NCBI RefSeq assembly: GCF_000745485.1 | Contig: NZ_JQJK01000014.1 | Location: forward strand, 186,001 to 250,000 | Reading direction: 5' to 3' | Origin: Methanobacterium veterum | GTDB taxonomy: Archaea > Methanobacteriota > Methanobacteria > Methanobacteriales > Methanobacteriaceae | DNA: 64,000 bases | Part shown: piece after piece, positions 37,673 through 46,667 of the stretch | How positions within the stretch are numbered: the first letter of the stretch is position 1 | Layout of the letters: every line of letters starts with the position of its first letter | The notes under the pieces: generated by a model | The model's input: the letters and a program-made list of their open reading frames with translations, nothing else | Databases searched by the model: none | Told to the model about the DNA's origin: nothing | Program-made: the position numbers and the translations under genes

Positions 37673-39313
37673 TCAACCTATGACCATAGTTTTAAGGTCT
37701 TTTGTTTTGTCTTGAGGTATTTCATCTAAATATTCTTTAACATATTTTTTAAATTCAGGAGTATAAATAGGAATGGCAAATCTGGTAAAAACGCTACTGA
37801 CGATAGCTTCACCTTTATCCAGGCTGGCAATAATTCTTTCATCGTCTGATAAATCCTGGGATGCACTGTTAATTATTGCTGATCTCTCCGGTGACATTTC
37901 ATTTCCTAAAATAATTTTGGTATTCATGTTGGCTAAAATCGCTCTAGGAATAACACTGGATAATTGAGTAATTGCAATCAAACCTATTTTGAACTTTCTG
38001 CCTTCTCTAGCAATTGTGCCGTAAATATTTCCACCGTGACTTTCTATTGCATCCTGGCCCAAAACTCGCGGTGCTTCCTCGATTACAATACTGATAACGG
38101 GTTTATTATTTAATTCTTTAGAATTGTATCTTTTGTATTTATTAAATATATTGCTGGTTATGATACTACCTATGAACAGTTCTTCAAAGTCACTTAATTT
38201 TGAGCTGTCGATAATAACAACTTTTTCATCTTCTAATGCCCCAACAATATCTTCTACCGTTGATAATCCATAGTCGCCGCCGACAAACAAATTACTATTG
38301 AATATGCATTTTTTACCCATTGCAGGATTATCCTCATCAATATCAACAGAATATACACCTAATTTTGTTTCAATTTTTCTTTTTAAAACTTCAGCAGTCC
38401 CTTCATGAACTCCCATTTCCTTCAGGACATCTCTATCTATTCCTTTAGCAATTTTAGTTATCCAATTTGACTTATATTTGTTATAGATTGTTCTTATGGC
38501 TTCAGTTTGGGCTGATGAAAATCCTCCAATACCGCTGAAATGATATGGCCGTATTTTTTTTACATTTATAGCTAATGTGACTGCATCATCATTGTCTTTA
38601 TCTGGAGAATAGTACTCAAGTTTTTCATCTTTTTTAGGGTGGTACCGCAGGCCAATTTTAATACTGTCTCCATAATATTCATCATGAGGATCTAAAACAA
38701 GAATGCCTGCTCCTTCAGTATCTAAAATACTCCAGAGCATTACTTTAACTAAATTACTCTTCCCTCTACCTGTTGTAGCCGGGATTAAAATGTGATGTGT
38801 CAATGATTTAATCAAGTCAATATAAACTTTAATTCCTTCTTCTACAGTTGAGCCACTTCTAATATCGCCTAAATAAATTGAATTTTCGATATTTTTTGGC
38901 TCCAGGAATTTTAAATCGGATTCTTCAATGGATTTAATGGGACTGAAAAAATTAGGCAGTCTTTTTGGACTTTTGGTGATATATTCTCTTTCACCGCCTG
39001 TTATCTTTTCCTGAACATAGAGTAATGACTTAGCTCGTCCTAAATTATAATTGGTCAACTCGGGTTCCATAAACTCAAGATCAGGGTCGTAGCCTTCTAA
39101 TTTCATACCTGAAAGCAGTTCATGGGTGGATTGATGGGCCTGGCTTTTATATTCAATATCTTTAACTTGAAGGATAGTATAATTTCTTTCGTCTGATTGG
39201 GAGGCATTTTCAACAATTAAAAGTTCACCAAGTTCTAAATTTTCGCCATTTTTTTCTCTTATGATAATATCTTTTAGTCCGCCGCCTATAATTTGGCCTC
39301 TTTCATTAGTCAT
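37673..39313 (-). CDS. herA: DNA double-strand break repair helicase/translocase HerA
   Basis: FtsK/VirB4-related hexameric translocase of 546 aa. The N-terminal HAS beta-barrel covers about residues 1-140. Walker A is [15 protein letters not shown], Walker B is in [16 protein letters not shown], and later conserved residues lie in [14 protein letters not shown] and IARRGRKF-like [17 protein letters not shown]. HerA drives resection with NurA. Its stop region overlaps the mre11 ribosome site, and nurA lies 14 bp upstream, so the four genes form one operon. Confidence 0.95.
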   Translation of the reverse strand: MTNERGQIIGGGLKDIIIREKNGENLELGELLIVENASQSDERNYTILQVKDIEYKSQAHQSTHELLSGMKLEGYDPDLEFMEPELTNYNLGRAKSLLYVQEKITGGEREYITKSPKRLPNFFSPIKSIEESDLKFLEPKNIENSIYLGDIRSGSTVEEGIKVYIDLIKSLTHHILIPATTGRGKSNLVKVMLWSILDTEGAGILVLDPHDEYYGDSIKIGLRYHPKKDEKLEYYSPDKDNDDAVTLAINVKKIRPYHFSGIGGFSSAQTEAIRTIYNKYKSNWITKIAKGIDRDVLKEMGVHEGTAEVLKRKIETKLGVYSVDIDEDNPAMGKKCIFNSNLFVGGDYGLSTVEDIVGALEDEKVVIIDSSKLSDFEELFIGSIITSNIFNKYKRYNSKELNNKPVISIVIEEAPRVLGQDAIESHGGNIYGTIAREGRKFKIGLIAITQLSSVIPRAILANMNTKIILGNEMSPERSAIINSASQDLSDDERIIASLDKGEAIVSSVFTRFAIPIYTPEFKKYVKEYLDEIPQDKTKDLKTMVIG

Positions 39314-39327
39314 TACATCTACCTCAG

Positions 39328-40434
39328 TTACTGCCCATCTAATTTTTCATGTGTATTTACAATTTTGATCAGTGGATTAACCTGTTTCCAGGTCCCCATT
39401 CTTGAAAGTTCAGAGTACAATTTTGCTTTATAACCTTCCATTTCTTCATTCTTAACTCTAGCCCATAAATCTGCATCAATAAGCCCGTATGGATATCCTG
39501 GTACTTTAATATCTTTAGAATTATCTGCAATGCATGAAACTAGTTCACATATTTCCTTATCACTCATAGTTTCAGCTTGTTCTTTGAATATTTCAAACCT
39601 AAATGCAGTGTGGGCATGTTTATTTAATTTTACGACCATAATTACAGCTTTATGCTCACGGTTAGTATCTTTGCTCCATGCAACGGGGTAATAACACCAT
39701 TTATCATATTTAATTTCCGTGTCATCTGCTAGCCTTTGAATAGAATCAATAAGTGAAACTCGGGTATCAGTAGCTAACCTGCATGTTTTAGATAAACCTG
39801 TGATAATTACATCATTGTCCATTGCTTTTCTAAAAACATCTTCTTCATATTTATATTCTCTTTGATGGCCAGTTTGAAGAGACCCATCTCTTACAATAAT
39901 ATCTCCGGGTTCTAGTTCTGACTCTATAACATGTCCTGTAATTTTCCATTCGGCAAATCTTCGGGCCATGGATGCCATTCTATCCATCCCAACTTGTGTT
40001 CCGGCTTCCACATTTTCTTTACGGGCATTTGCTTGGAGATCTCTTTCATCAGGTAAATATGGGCTGAATTTATCTTTTACTGGTCTTATTTTTGTTTCAA
40101 AATTAATATCGTCGCCTTTTAACTGGGAAGAGGTGTAAGAAAGAAATTCTATTCTTTGGGGAATTCCTGATTTAATTGGAACTCTTTTATTATTTTTAAA
40201 TATACTAAAGTAAACACGGTTTAGTTGTACTGATGATACAGGAGATGGCAGCAATTCTTGATTACCTCCGTCAACGAATGCAATTTTCCTGTCTTTTGTA
40301 GCAAAATTAATTTCATGAAAATATTTCTTATTTAGGGGACATGACTTATACTCAGAATTAAAATGAGGATTTCCTAATTCCCTTTCCGATAAATCTGCAC
40401 TCAAAATTTCAGCAATTTCTTTTATACTCTTCAT
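39328..40434 (-). CDS. nurA: DNA double-strand break repair nuclease NurA
   Basis: Nuclease of 368 aa with an RNase H-like core that works in complex with HerA to make 3' overhangs. [15 protein letters not shown] contains the first catalytic Asp, [12 protein letters not shown] the second, and [12 protein letters not shown] the third. First gene of the operon, with its presumed promoter in the AT-rich 40435-40753 stretch, where I see no conventional gene (only a short plus-strand frame at 40743). Confidence 0.94.
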   Translation of the reverse strand: MKSIKEIAEILSADLSERELGNPHFNSEYKSCPLNKKYFHEINFATKDRKIAFVDGGNQELLPSPVSSVQLNRVYFSIFKNNKRVPIKSGIPQRIEFLSYTSSQLKGDDINFETKIRPVKDKFSPYLPDERDLQANARKENVEAGTQVGMDRMASMARRFAEWKITGHVIESELEPGDIIVRDGSLQTGHQREYKYEEDVFRKAMDNDVIITGLSKTCRLATDTRVSLIDSIQRLADDTEIKYDKWCYYPVAWSKDTNREHKAVIMVVKLNKHAHTAFRFEIFKEQAETMSDKEICELVSCIADNSKDIKVPGYPYGLIDADLWARVKNEEMEGYKAKLYSELSRMGTWKQVNPLIKIVNTHEKLDGQ

Positions 40435-40753
40435 TGTGAAGTCACTCTTTTACGTCTAATCAATTGTTCTGTAATGTTGTTTTTACTACTTATATTTTAC
40501 CTTGTTTTAGCAAATAAGTACACAAATTACAGGGAAGTAGAAAATACTGATTATAATAAATCTGTATAAATAAGCTTTAATAACCAATAATTTAATAATT
40601 TGCGAGTTTTAATCTCTCATATTTTATTTAAAAATATTTTAGATAAATCTATGAGTAACTATTCTTTTATTAAGCCTTTAATTAAAAAATGAAACTAATT
40701 AATGTTATTTAACTTTTATAAAATAAAATAGGAGGTTTATTAGTGTATTTGAA

Positions 40754-42130
40754 CTACTGCTTACTTTCCCTACTTTTAGCCAGTGAAGCAAATATACCAA
40801 CAAAACAAAGCACCGTGAACACGATAAAGGCGATCTGAACACTCAACAGAAGTGCAGGATACTCAGAAGGCATAATTTGAACATTTCCTATGTACAGGGC
40901 GAAAATGATTAGAACTGTTCCCATACTCAGTGTCTGCCCAATTAGTCTCATTGTTCCAACAGATGCAGATGCCACTCCATAAAATCTCTTTTCAACAGAC
41001 CCCATGATTGCATTGGTATTTGGAGATGAGAAAAGTCCAAACCCTGCACCGAGTATAATTAGGCCTGCTATTATAAATTCGTAGCTTGTATTTGCGTTTA
41101 AAAAGACGAATAACAGAAGACCTATTGTTGTAAGTGCCATACCAAGAGATGCGATTAAACGTGGATTGTATTTATCTGAAAGCCTGCCTGCAATAGGAGC
41201 TAATATGGCCATAACAACTGGTTGGGCTATTAAAATCAGCCCTGCATTTCCTGGGCTTAAACCTTTTATGTACTGCAAATACAGGCTCAGGAGGAAAACC
41301 ACTGCAAATGTGGCGCTGTAACTGATCAATGATGCTAAATTAGAAAATGCGAAAGTTGCATTTTTAAACAGCTTAACCTCAAATACAGGGCTTTTTGTTT
41401 TTAATTCCAGTATAACAAAGCCTATCATTCCAATTATTCCAAGAGCAGTTGATATGGCTCCTGTTATTTCTGGAAGTAATGAAAATCCGTATATAATCAG
41501 GAAAAGTGATATACTGTAAACTACAGAACCCCATAAATCGAATTTTTCACCTTTACATGCTGCCCATTCTTCCCTTAATTTCCAGAAAGTGAGTGCAAGA
41601 ACTATTAAGCCTACAGGTATCATTAAGAGGAAAAGGCTTCTCCAGCCTAAAACCTGTGTCATTATTCCCCCTAAGACAGGCCCCAGTGCTAAACTCACAT
41701 ATACTGATGTTATTGTTATTCCAAGGGCTTTTCCCCTTTCCTTTGGTGGAAATACGTGGGTTACAATTGCTATGCTGGTAACAAATATCATTGCAGATCC
41801 AATTCCCTGAAGGACCAGGAATGCAAGGAGAAACATTGATGAAGGTGCAGCTGCACATAGAAATGATGCGATGGTAAAAGTTATAATTCCATATGTAAAA
41901 ATGCGCTTCATCCCAAATATGTCTGCTAATCTCCCAAATGGAACTGCAAACATGGCAGATGCAAGTAAAAATGAGGTAGGTATCCAGCTTAATAAAATAG
42001 CGTTTGTTTGAAATTCTGATCCAATTGCAGGAAGCGCGATATTGATTGCTGCTGCAATAAACGGCGAAACAAATGATGCCAGTGTTGCAATAATTAAAGT
42101 TGTTAGTTTAATATTGTTGTTATTTTCCAT
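40754..42130 (-). CDS. MFS drug/multidrug transporter, DHA2 type
   Basis: Major facilitator of 458 aa with about 14 membrane helices, the EmrB/QacA-like DHA2 group. Motif A-like LLASAMFAVPFGRLADIFGMKR lies after helix two, and motif C-like GPVLGGIMTQVLGWRSLFLLMIPVG in helix five marks proton-driven export. A repeat of motif A occurs as GRLSDKYNPR in the second half. The substrate is unknown. ATG at 42130 is preferred for its AAGGGA site; an upstream frame adds 12 unlikely residues. It could expel toxic compounds; no regulator is adjacent. Confidence 0.9.
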   Translation of the reverse strand: MENNNNIKLTTLIIATLASFVSPFIAAAINIALPAIGSEFQTNAILLSWIPTSFLLASAMFAVPFGRLADIFGMKRIFTYGIITFTIASFLCAAAPSSMFLLAFLVLQGIGSAMIFVTSIAIVTHVFPPKERGKALGITITSVYVSLALGPVLGGIMTQVLGWRSLFLLMIPVGLIVLALTFWKLREEWAACKGEKFDLWGSVVYSISLFLIIYGFSLLPEITGAISTALGIIGMIGFVILELKTKSPVFEVKLFKNATFAFSNLASLISYSATFAVVFLLSLYLQYIKGLSPGNAGLILIAQPVVMAILAPIAGRLSDKYNPRLIASLGMALTTIGLLLFVFLNANTSYEFIIAGLIILGAGFGLFSSPNTNAIMGSVEKRFYGVASASVGTMRLIGQTLSMGTVLIIFALYIGNVQIMPSEYPALLLSVQIAFIVFTVLCFVGIFASLAKSRESKQ

Positions 42131-42292
42131 AAAATTCCCTTTTAAAGATCCATTATAAAAGAACATTTTATTATATTTATAGATAAATATCTTTTGATAT
42201 TATCTTAAAAAAGGGATTAATTAACATAATGTCTTAATATATGCAAATTATTGTGTTAGGTATTAAAAATAAGTGAATAAGGGCGGTAAAAT

Positions 42293-43831
42293 CTATTTTT
42301 CTAAATCTTCGTATTCTGGGAGATCTCCCAGTGCAGGTGCGTGGATAACTTTTCCATCATATCTGTAACGCGAACCGTGGCATGGGCAATCCCACGTCTT
42401 TTCGGCTGTATTCCAGACTACCTGACAGCCTAAATGTACGCATGCCGGAGATAAAATATGAATTTTACCATTTTCATCCCTTGAAACTGCTGCTTTTTTG
42501 CCTTTAACAGTTAATATGCTTCCTTCTCCCTCTTTCAACATGGATAGATCCATAGAACTTGGTCTTGACACTTTACCTCCAATTAGCTCTTTAAAAACGT
42601 CTACATTGGTCTCAATGAATTCTTTTGTAGATTCAAGTTTGGGCATTGATCTAGATGGGTCAAAGAATGAACTCCATTTATTTTCATTCCCTAAAATTAA
42701 ATCAGAGATAATCAGGGCTGAAACTGTTCCATTTGTCATTCCCCACTTCATAAATCCAGTCGCTACATAAACTCCTTTTGACTTAGATTCTATTTTGCCA
42801 ATATAGGGGACATTATCTAGGGTGATGTTGTCCTGTGTAGACCAGTGGTAATCAATTGATTTAACATCAAAGTGATCACGGGCATGTTTTTCTAATTTTC
42901 TGTAAGATTCTGCTGTATCAAGTTCATGTCCTACCTTGTGGTTTGCTCCGCTCACTATAACAATATCTCCTTTATCTGATGGGGAAGAACGGTAAGTCAC
43001 AGTTGGCTGTGTGCTCACATACATGCCTTTAGGAAATGGTTCATTTAAGTAAAGGCCCAGAGCATAGGACATGTTTGGATACATCTTAGAATATAAACGA
43101 CGTGGGTCGTAAATTGGAAAATGTGTTGCAACTATTACATTTTTAGCTTTAATTGAGCCTTTATCTGTAATAACTTCATTAATATCACCCTCTTTCACAT
43201 TAAGTGCCCTTGTATTTTCAAATATATAGCTGCCATCACCGGGAATACTGTCAATTAAATTCAGAAGGTATTTTCTTGGGTGAAACTCTGCCTGATTTTC
43301 ATACTGGACAGCTCCTGCTATTTCGAAGGGTAGTGGTGAAGATTCAACATATGTGGCTTGGAGTCCTGCATCTGCTGCAGCTTTAGCTTCTTTTTTAAGC
43401 ATATCTCTTTCATCTGGATTTTCACTGTAAATATAACATGGTAAGCGCCTGAAATCACAGTCTATATTTCTTTCTTTTATAATGGACTCAATTTTATCTA
43501 TAGATTTTTGATTAGCTTCTGCGTAAATACGTGCTCCATCTTTACCAAAGTGAGATTCAAGATTAGAATATATGATGTTGTGGGCAGCAGTGACTTTTGC
43601 TGTTGTATTTGCAGTTACATCTTTGATAACCCGTTCGGCTTCAATTAATGCTACTGATAATCCTGCTTCTTTTAAAAGTAATGCAGATGTAATTCCAACA
43701 ATACCGGCACCTAAAATTGCTACATCAACGGATAATTCTTTTTCTAATGGATTAAAATTAGTATAGGGAGTATCTATAATCCAGAATGATTTTAGTTCTC
43801 CCATATTTTTAAGATCTTTACTTTTTTTCAT
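42293..43831 (-). CDS. FAD-dependent oxidoreductase with C-terminal Rieske domain
   Basis: Protein of 512 aa. The N-terminal DAO-type flavin domain begins at about residue 30 (VDVAILGAGIVGITSALLLKEAGL) and runs to about 400, including VATGFMKWGMTNGT. The Rieske 2Fe-2S domain at the C-terminus has ligands in CVHLGC (Cys, His) and CPCHGSRY (Cys, His). This fusion resembles the bacterial YhfW/GlyX-like proteins of unknown substrate. It would pass electrons from an amine or similar substrate to a soluble acceptor. The rubrerythrin and desulfoferrodoxin genes nearby suggest an oxidative-stress or redox setting, though they are on the other strand. Confidence 0.85.
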   Translation of the reverse strand: MKKSKDLKNMGELKSFWIIDTPYTNFNPLEKELSVDVAILGAGIVGITSALLLKEAGLSVALIEAERVIKDVTANTTAKVTAAHNIIYSNLESHFGKDGARIYAEANQKSIDKIESIIKERNIDCDFRRLPCYIYSENPDERDMLKKEAKAAADAGLQATYVESSPLPFEIAGAVQYENQAEFHPRKYLLNLIDSIPGDGSYIFENTRALNVKEGDINEVITDKGSIKAKNVIVATHFPIYDPRRLYSKMYPNMSYALGLYLNEPFPKGMYVSTQPTVTYRSSPSDKGDIVIVSGANHKVGHELDTAESYRKLEKHARDHFDVKSIDYHWSTQDNITLDNVPYIGKIESKSKGVYVATGFMKWGMTNGTVSALIISDLILGNENKWSSFFDPSRSMPKLESTKEFIETNVDVFKELIGGKVSRPSSMDLSMLKEGEGSILTVKGKKAAVSRDENGKIHILSPACVHLGCQVVWNTAEKTWDCPCHGSRYRYDGKVIHAPALGDLPEYEDLEK

Positions 43832-43944
43832 AATATTACAACCAGAAATATTATAATTATTACTACTTTTTAAATTTTTATTAATATAAAATTTAGGAAA
43901 CCATTAAACTGATTTATTACTAATAACAAAATAAGTATGATAAT

Positions 43945-44085
43945 ATGATAATGACATTTGATTTTTTAACTTCATGGCTCTCAAACATATATTATATTCT
44001 TTTAATATTTGTGCCTGTATTTTTAGCATTCAACGCTTTTAAGTTGATAATAAGAACAATAACTGCTAAAAATAATGGTAAATAG
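43945..44085 (+). CDS. Small single-helix membrane protein (46 aa)
   Basis: A frame of 46 aa (or 44 from the second ATG at 43951) with one hydrophobic helix (NIYYILLIFVPVFLAFNAFKLII) and a basic tail ending KNNGK, in the 470-bp gap before the rubrerythrin gene. The amphipathic layout, with polar ends and a helix of membrane length, is typical of real small membrane proteins, but no strong ribosome site precedes it. The family is not recognised. Confidence 0.4.
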   Translation: MIMTFDFLTSWLSNIYYILLIFVPVFLAFNAFKLIIRTITAKNNGK

Positions 44086-44267
44086 TTATTTATATTGAAT
44101 TATATAAATAAAATGGAATTAAGATAATATCTAATCCATTAAATGGACTAAGTATTTTAATAGTTAATAATATGTATTATAATTGCTTAAATTTTAATTA
44201 AATACGTTAAAATGTTCTAGATTATTAGATTTGATGTAAACTATAATTTTTTTTTAATCGATAAAAA

Positions 44268-44276
44268 TTTATAAAA
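44268..44276 (+). promoter_or_regulatory. TATA box for rubrerythrin
   Basis: TTTATAAAA with an A-rich element upstream, about 41 bases before the ATG at 44309. The predicted transcript would start close to the ribosome site AAGGTGAT. Confidence 0.55.
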
Positions 44277-44308
44277 AAGAACCTATAAAATAAAATAAGG
44301 TGATATCT

Positions 44309-44896
44309 ATGCAAAAAACAATGGAAAATTTAGCAAAGGCCTTTATTGGTGAAAGTCAAGCAAGGAATAGATATACTTTATATTCTAAAGTTGCAAAAAA
44401 AGAGGGGTACGAACAACTGGCTGAAATTTTCCTCATTACTGCAGATAATGAAAGAGAGCATGCTAAATGGTTAATGAAAATGATCCAGGGTTTAAAAGCA
44501 GAAAGTGGAGAACCTCTTGAAGAAATTGTAGTTGAATCCGCTGCCGCACCTGTTATCTATGGGACAACAGTAGAAAACCTTAAATCAGCAATTGCAGGAG
44601 AACATTATGAAAATTCTGAAATGTATCCTGAATTTGCGAATACTGCAGAAAAAGAAGGGTTTATAGATATAAGTGACAGATTATTTGCAATTGGTTATGC
44701 AGAAGTACATCATGAGGAAAGATATCGAAAATTTTTAGAACAAATAGAAGCAGGTACCCTTTACAAGAAAGATAAGGAAGTAGAATGGACCTGTAGAAAA
44801 TGTGGACATGTATATATTGGAACAGAGCCTCCAGAAAAATGTCCATCGTGTGATCATCCGGCAAAATACTTTGAAATTAAATGTGAACAATATTAA
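44309..44896 (+). CDS. rbr: Rubrerythrin
   Basis: Peroxide-reducing protein of 195 aa of anaerobes. The N-terminal ferritin-like four-helix bundle provides the diiron ligands ([43 protein letters not shown]). The C-terminal rubredoxin domain ([25 protein letters not shown]) carries an Fe(Cys)4 site. ATG at 44309 follows AAGGTGAT, so the GTG inside that site at 44300 is not the start. It lies 13 bp before desulfoferrodoxin, and the two together would remove superoxide and peroxide. Confidence 0.96.
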   Translation: MQKTMENLAKAFIGESQARNRYTLYSKVAKKEGYEQLAEIFLITADNEREHAKWLMKMIQGLKAESGEPLEEIVVESAAAPVIYGTTVENLKSAIAGEHYENSEMYPEFANTAEKEGFIDISDRLFAIGYAEVHHEERYRKFLEQIEAGTLYKKDKEVEWTCRKCGHVYIGTEPPEKCPSCDHPAKYFEIKCEQY

Positions 44897-44909
44897 AAGA
44901 GGAATCAAA

Positions 44910-45296
44910 ATGACAGAACAAAATCAGGTTTACAGGTGCAATATCTGCGGAAATATCGTTGATGTCCTTCATGCAGGTGCAGGGAAACTAGTATGCTGCG
45001 GACAGGAAATGCAGTTGCTTGAAGAAAAAATCAATGATTCAGGGTCTGAAAAACATGTTCCAGTAGTTGAAAAAACAGATAATGGAATTAAGGTTAAGAT
45101 AGGTTCAATTCCACACCCTATGGAAGAAAATCATTTTATAGAATGGATAGAAATAGCTACAGATGGTAGAGTTTATAGAAAAATGCTTAAACCAGGCGAT
45201 AAACCAGAAGCTGAATTTGAAATTGATTTAGAAAGTGTAAATGTAATCAATGCCAGGGAATATTGTAGTATCCATGGATTATGGAAATCAGTTTAA
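44910..45296 (+). CDS. dfx: Desulfoferrodoxin (superoxide reductase, two-iron type)
   Basis: Protein of 128 aa that reduces superoxide to peroxide. The N-terminal desulforedoxin-like centre I has Cys ligands in YRCNICGN and KLVCCGQEM. The catalytic centre II carries His ligands in EKHVPVV and [11 protein letters not shown], with the Cys and last His in [11 protein letters not shown] at 44910 with AGAGGA upstream. It is in an operon with rubrerythrin, which would take the peroxide product. T-rich sequence (45331-45365) downstream probably ends the transcript. Confidence 0.95.
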   Translation: MTEQNQVYRCNICGNIVDVLHAGAGKLVCCGQEMQLLEEKINDSGSEKHVPVVEKTDNGIKVKIGSIPHPMEENHFIEWIEIATDGRVYRKMLKPGDKPEAEFEIDLESVNVINAREYCSIHGLWKSV

Positions 45297-45369
45297 ATTA
45301 GTTAAATGATTAAGGGGGTCTTAGACTTCCAATTAATTTTTTTATTTTAATATATGATTTTTTTTAGTA

Positions 45370-45760
45370 ATCTCTGATTTTTTTTGCATGCTTATAAAAC
45401 CTCTAGTTTTGCAGAGCAGTGGAAGTTCAAAGAATTTTGCAGGTTGTAATAAATCTTCGTTTTGATACAGCAAAATTCAAAGAATTTTGCATGCTTCGCA
45501 TTTACGAATATTAAAGATTTTTCAGTTAAAAATAGAAAATCTTTAAAGCTTGAAAAAATCAAAGATTTTTTCATGTTTAAAATCGTAAGATTTTAAAGTT
45601 GAGGAAATTACGTTTTCCGAACATTAAAATTTTACTAAAATAGTAAAATTTTAAAGTTGAGTAAATGTTATCAAAATCTTCGATTTTGATGCAGCAAAAT
45701 TCAAAGAATTTTGCATGCTTTGCATTTACGAATATTAAAAATAGAAAATTTTTATACTTG
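45370..45760. repeat. Tri-loop inverted-repeat array C with a 64-bp direct repeat
   Basis: Inverted repeats include CAAAATTC-AAA-GAATTTTG (two full copies and a third that starts similarly), GAAAAAATC-AAA-GATTTTTTC, a very long one with 14-bp arms around AAA (45624-45654 region), and ATCAAAATC-TTC-GATTTTGAT. The segment 45452-45514 recurs at 45675-45738 almost unchanged. Small open frames across it are palindrome by-products. No gene is seen. Confidence 0.85.
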
Positions 45761-45785
45761 AAAATTAAATGTCTAATAGGTAAAT

Positions 45786-46286
45786 ATGAAAAATAAAATT
45801 CTCCCATTGCTACTTGTAATATTTATGATGGCCATAGTTGCTATATCTGGATGTATTCAGTCAGATGCAAGCGGTATAAACGGACTTTCTTCCACCATAA
45901 GTAATCATATTAAAAATGGGGACAGTTATTATAATACTGCAGTAACAAATGCAAACAAATATTCGCTTGATAATGCCAGTTCAAATGCTGACAGTGCACT
46001 ATCTGAATTTAATTCAGCAAAAACTTCGGCTAAAAATGCTTTAAGTTACGCTCAAAACTCTAAAGATAGTGTATTTACACAATATATTCAGAACCTTATG
46101 GTACAAATAGATGCCAGGATTAATGCAACTTCAGAGCTTCAACAGGCTGTTACTTACTTTAAACAGAAGGATAGTACAAATGGAAATTCTCACGTAACGC
46201 TTGCAAATAGCTACATGGACAGATCAATCCAGTATGAAACAGCAAATGATAATTTAGTAAGACAAAATCCATCTAAATTTAAATAG
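45786..46286 (+). CDS. Lipoprotein of unknown function, helical
   Basis: Protein of 166 aa. A lipobox signal (LLVIFMMAIVAISGC, Cys about residue 23) precedes a soluble, Ser/Asn-rich, strongly helical domain with no cysteine (NADSALSEFNSAKTSAKNALSYAQNS onward), reminiscent of coiled-coil or four-helix surface lipoproteins. There are several N-X-S/T sequons. I do not recognise a family. The nearest genes are a hairpin array upstream and, 370 bp downstream, the RecJ-like gene; neither suggests a role. The intervening stretch 46287-46655 holds another short inverted repeat near 46538-46560 but no convincing gene. Confidence 0.7.
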   Translation: MKNKILPLLLVIFMMAIVAISGCIQSDASGINGLSSTISNHIKNGDSYYNTAVTNANKYSLDNASSNADSALSEFNSAKTSAKNALSYAQNSKDSVFTQYIQNLMVQIDARINATSELQQAVTYFKQKDSTNGNSHVTLANSYMDRSIQYETANDNLVRQNPSKFK

Positions 46287-46667
46287 TATTGAATATAATC
46301 TTGATATTGATTTATTATTTTACAGGAATTACTCTATTTAGTAAACTAACAAAAAACACTGGTAATTAAAACATAGGATATAACTTCATTAAAAATGAAA
46401 CATGAATGTATTTAAATGGGAAAGACGAATTAGTAAATAACGATTTAAATTTAATAATACTGGTGAATAATTCAAAATTTAAAATTGAATTTAACAGTTT
46501 TTATTTTTTGTATCAAAAATACGGAGTAAAAAAGGCAAAAACATGGATTTTTGCATTTTTCGTATTTTATCAAGTCACAAAACCATTTTGGTAGGTCAAT
46601 ATTTTAAATTTTGACGGTTTTTATATAGGCTATATTTTTAGACCTAAATTCAGAGTTGAGGTATTTT

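Noticed and set aside
45392..45807. Two minus-strand frames of 60-76 codons with shared peptides
   Set aside because: The shared peptides come from the 64-bp direct repeat in array C; no ribosome site and no plausible protein.
46406..46594. 62-codon plus-strand frame between the lipoprotein and RecJ-like genes
   Set aside because: No ribosome site, low-complexity AT-rich codons and an imperfect hairpin (near 46538-46560) inside it; looks like another member of the hairpin family rather than a gene.
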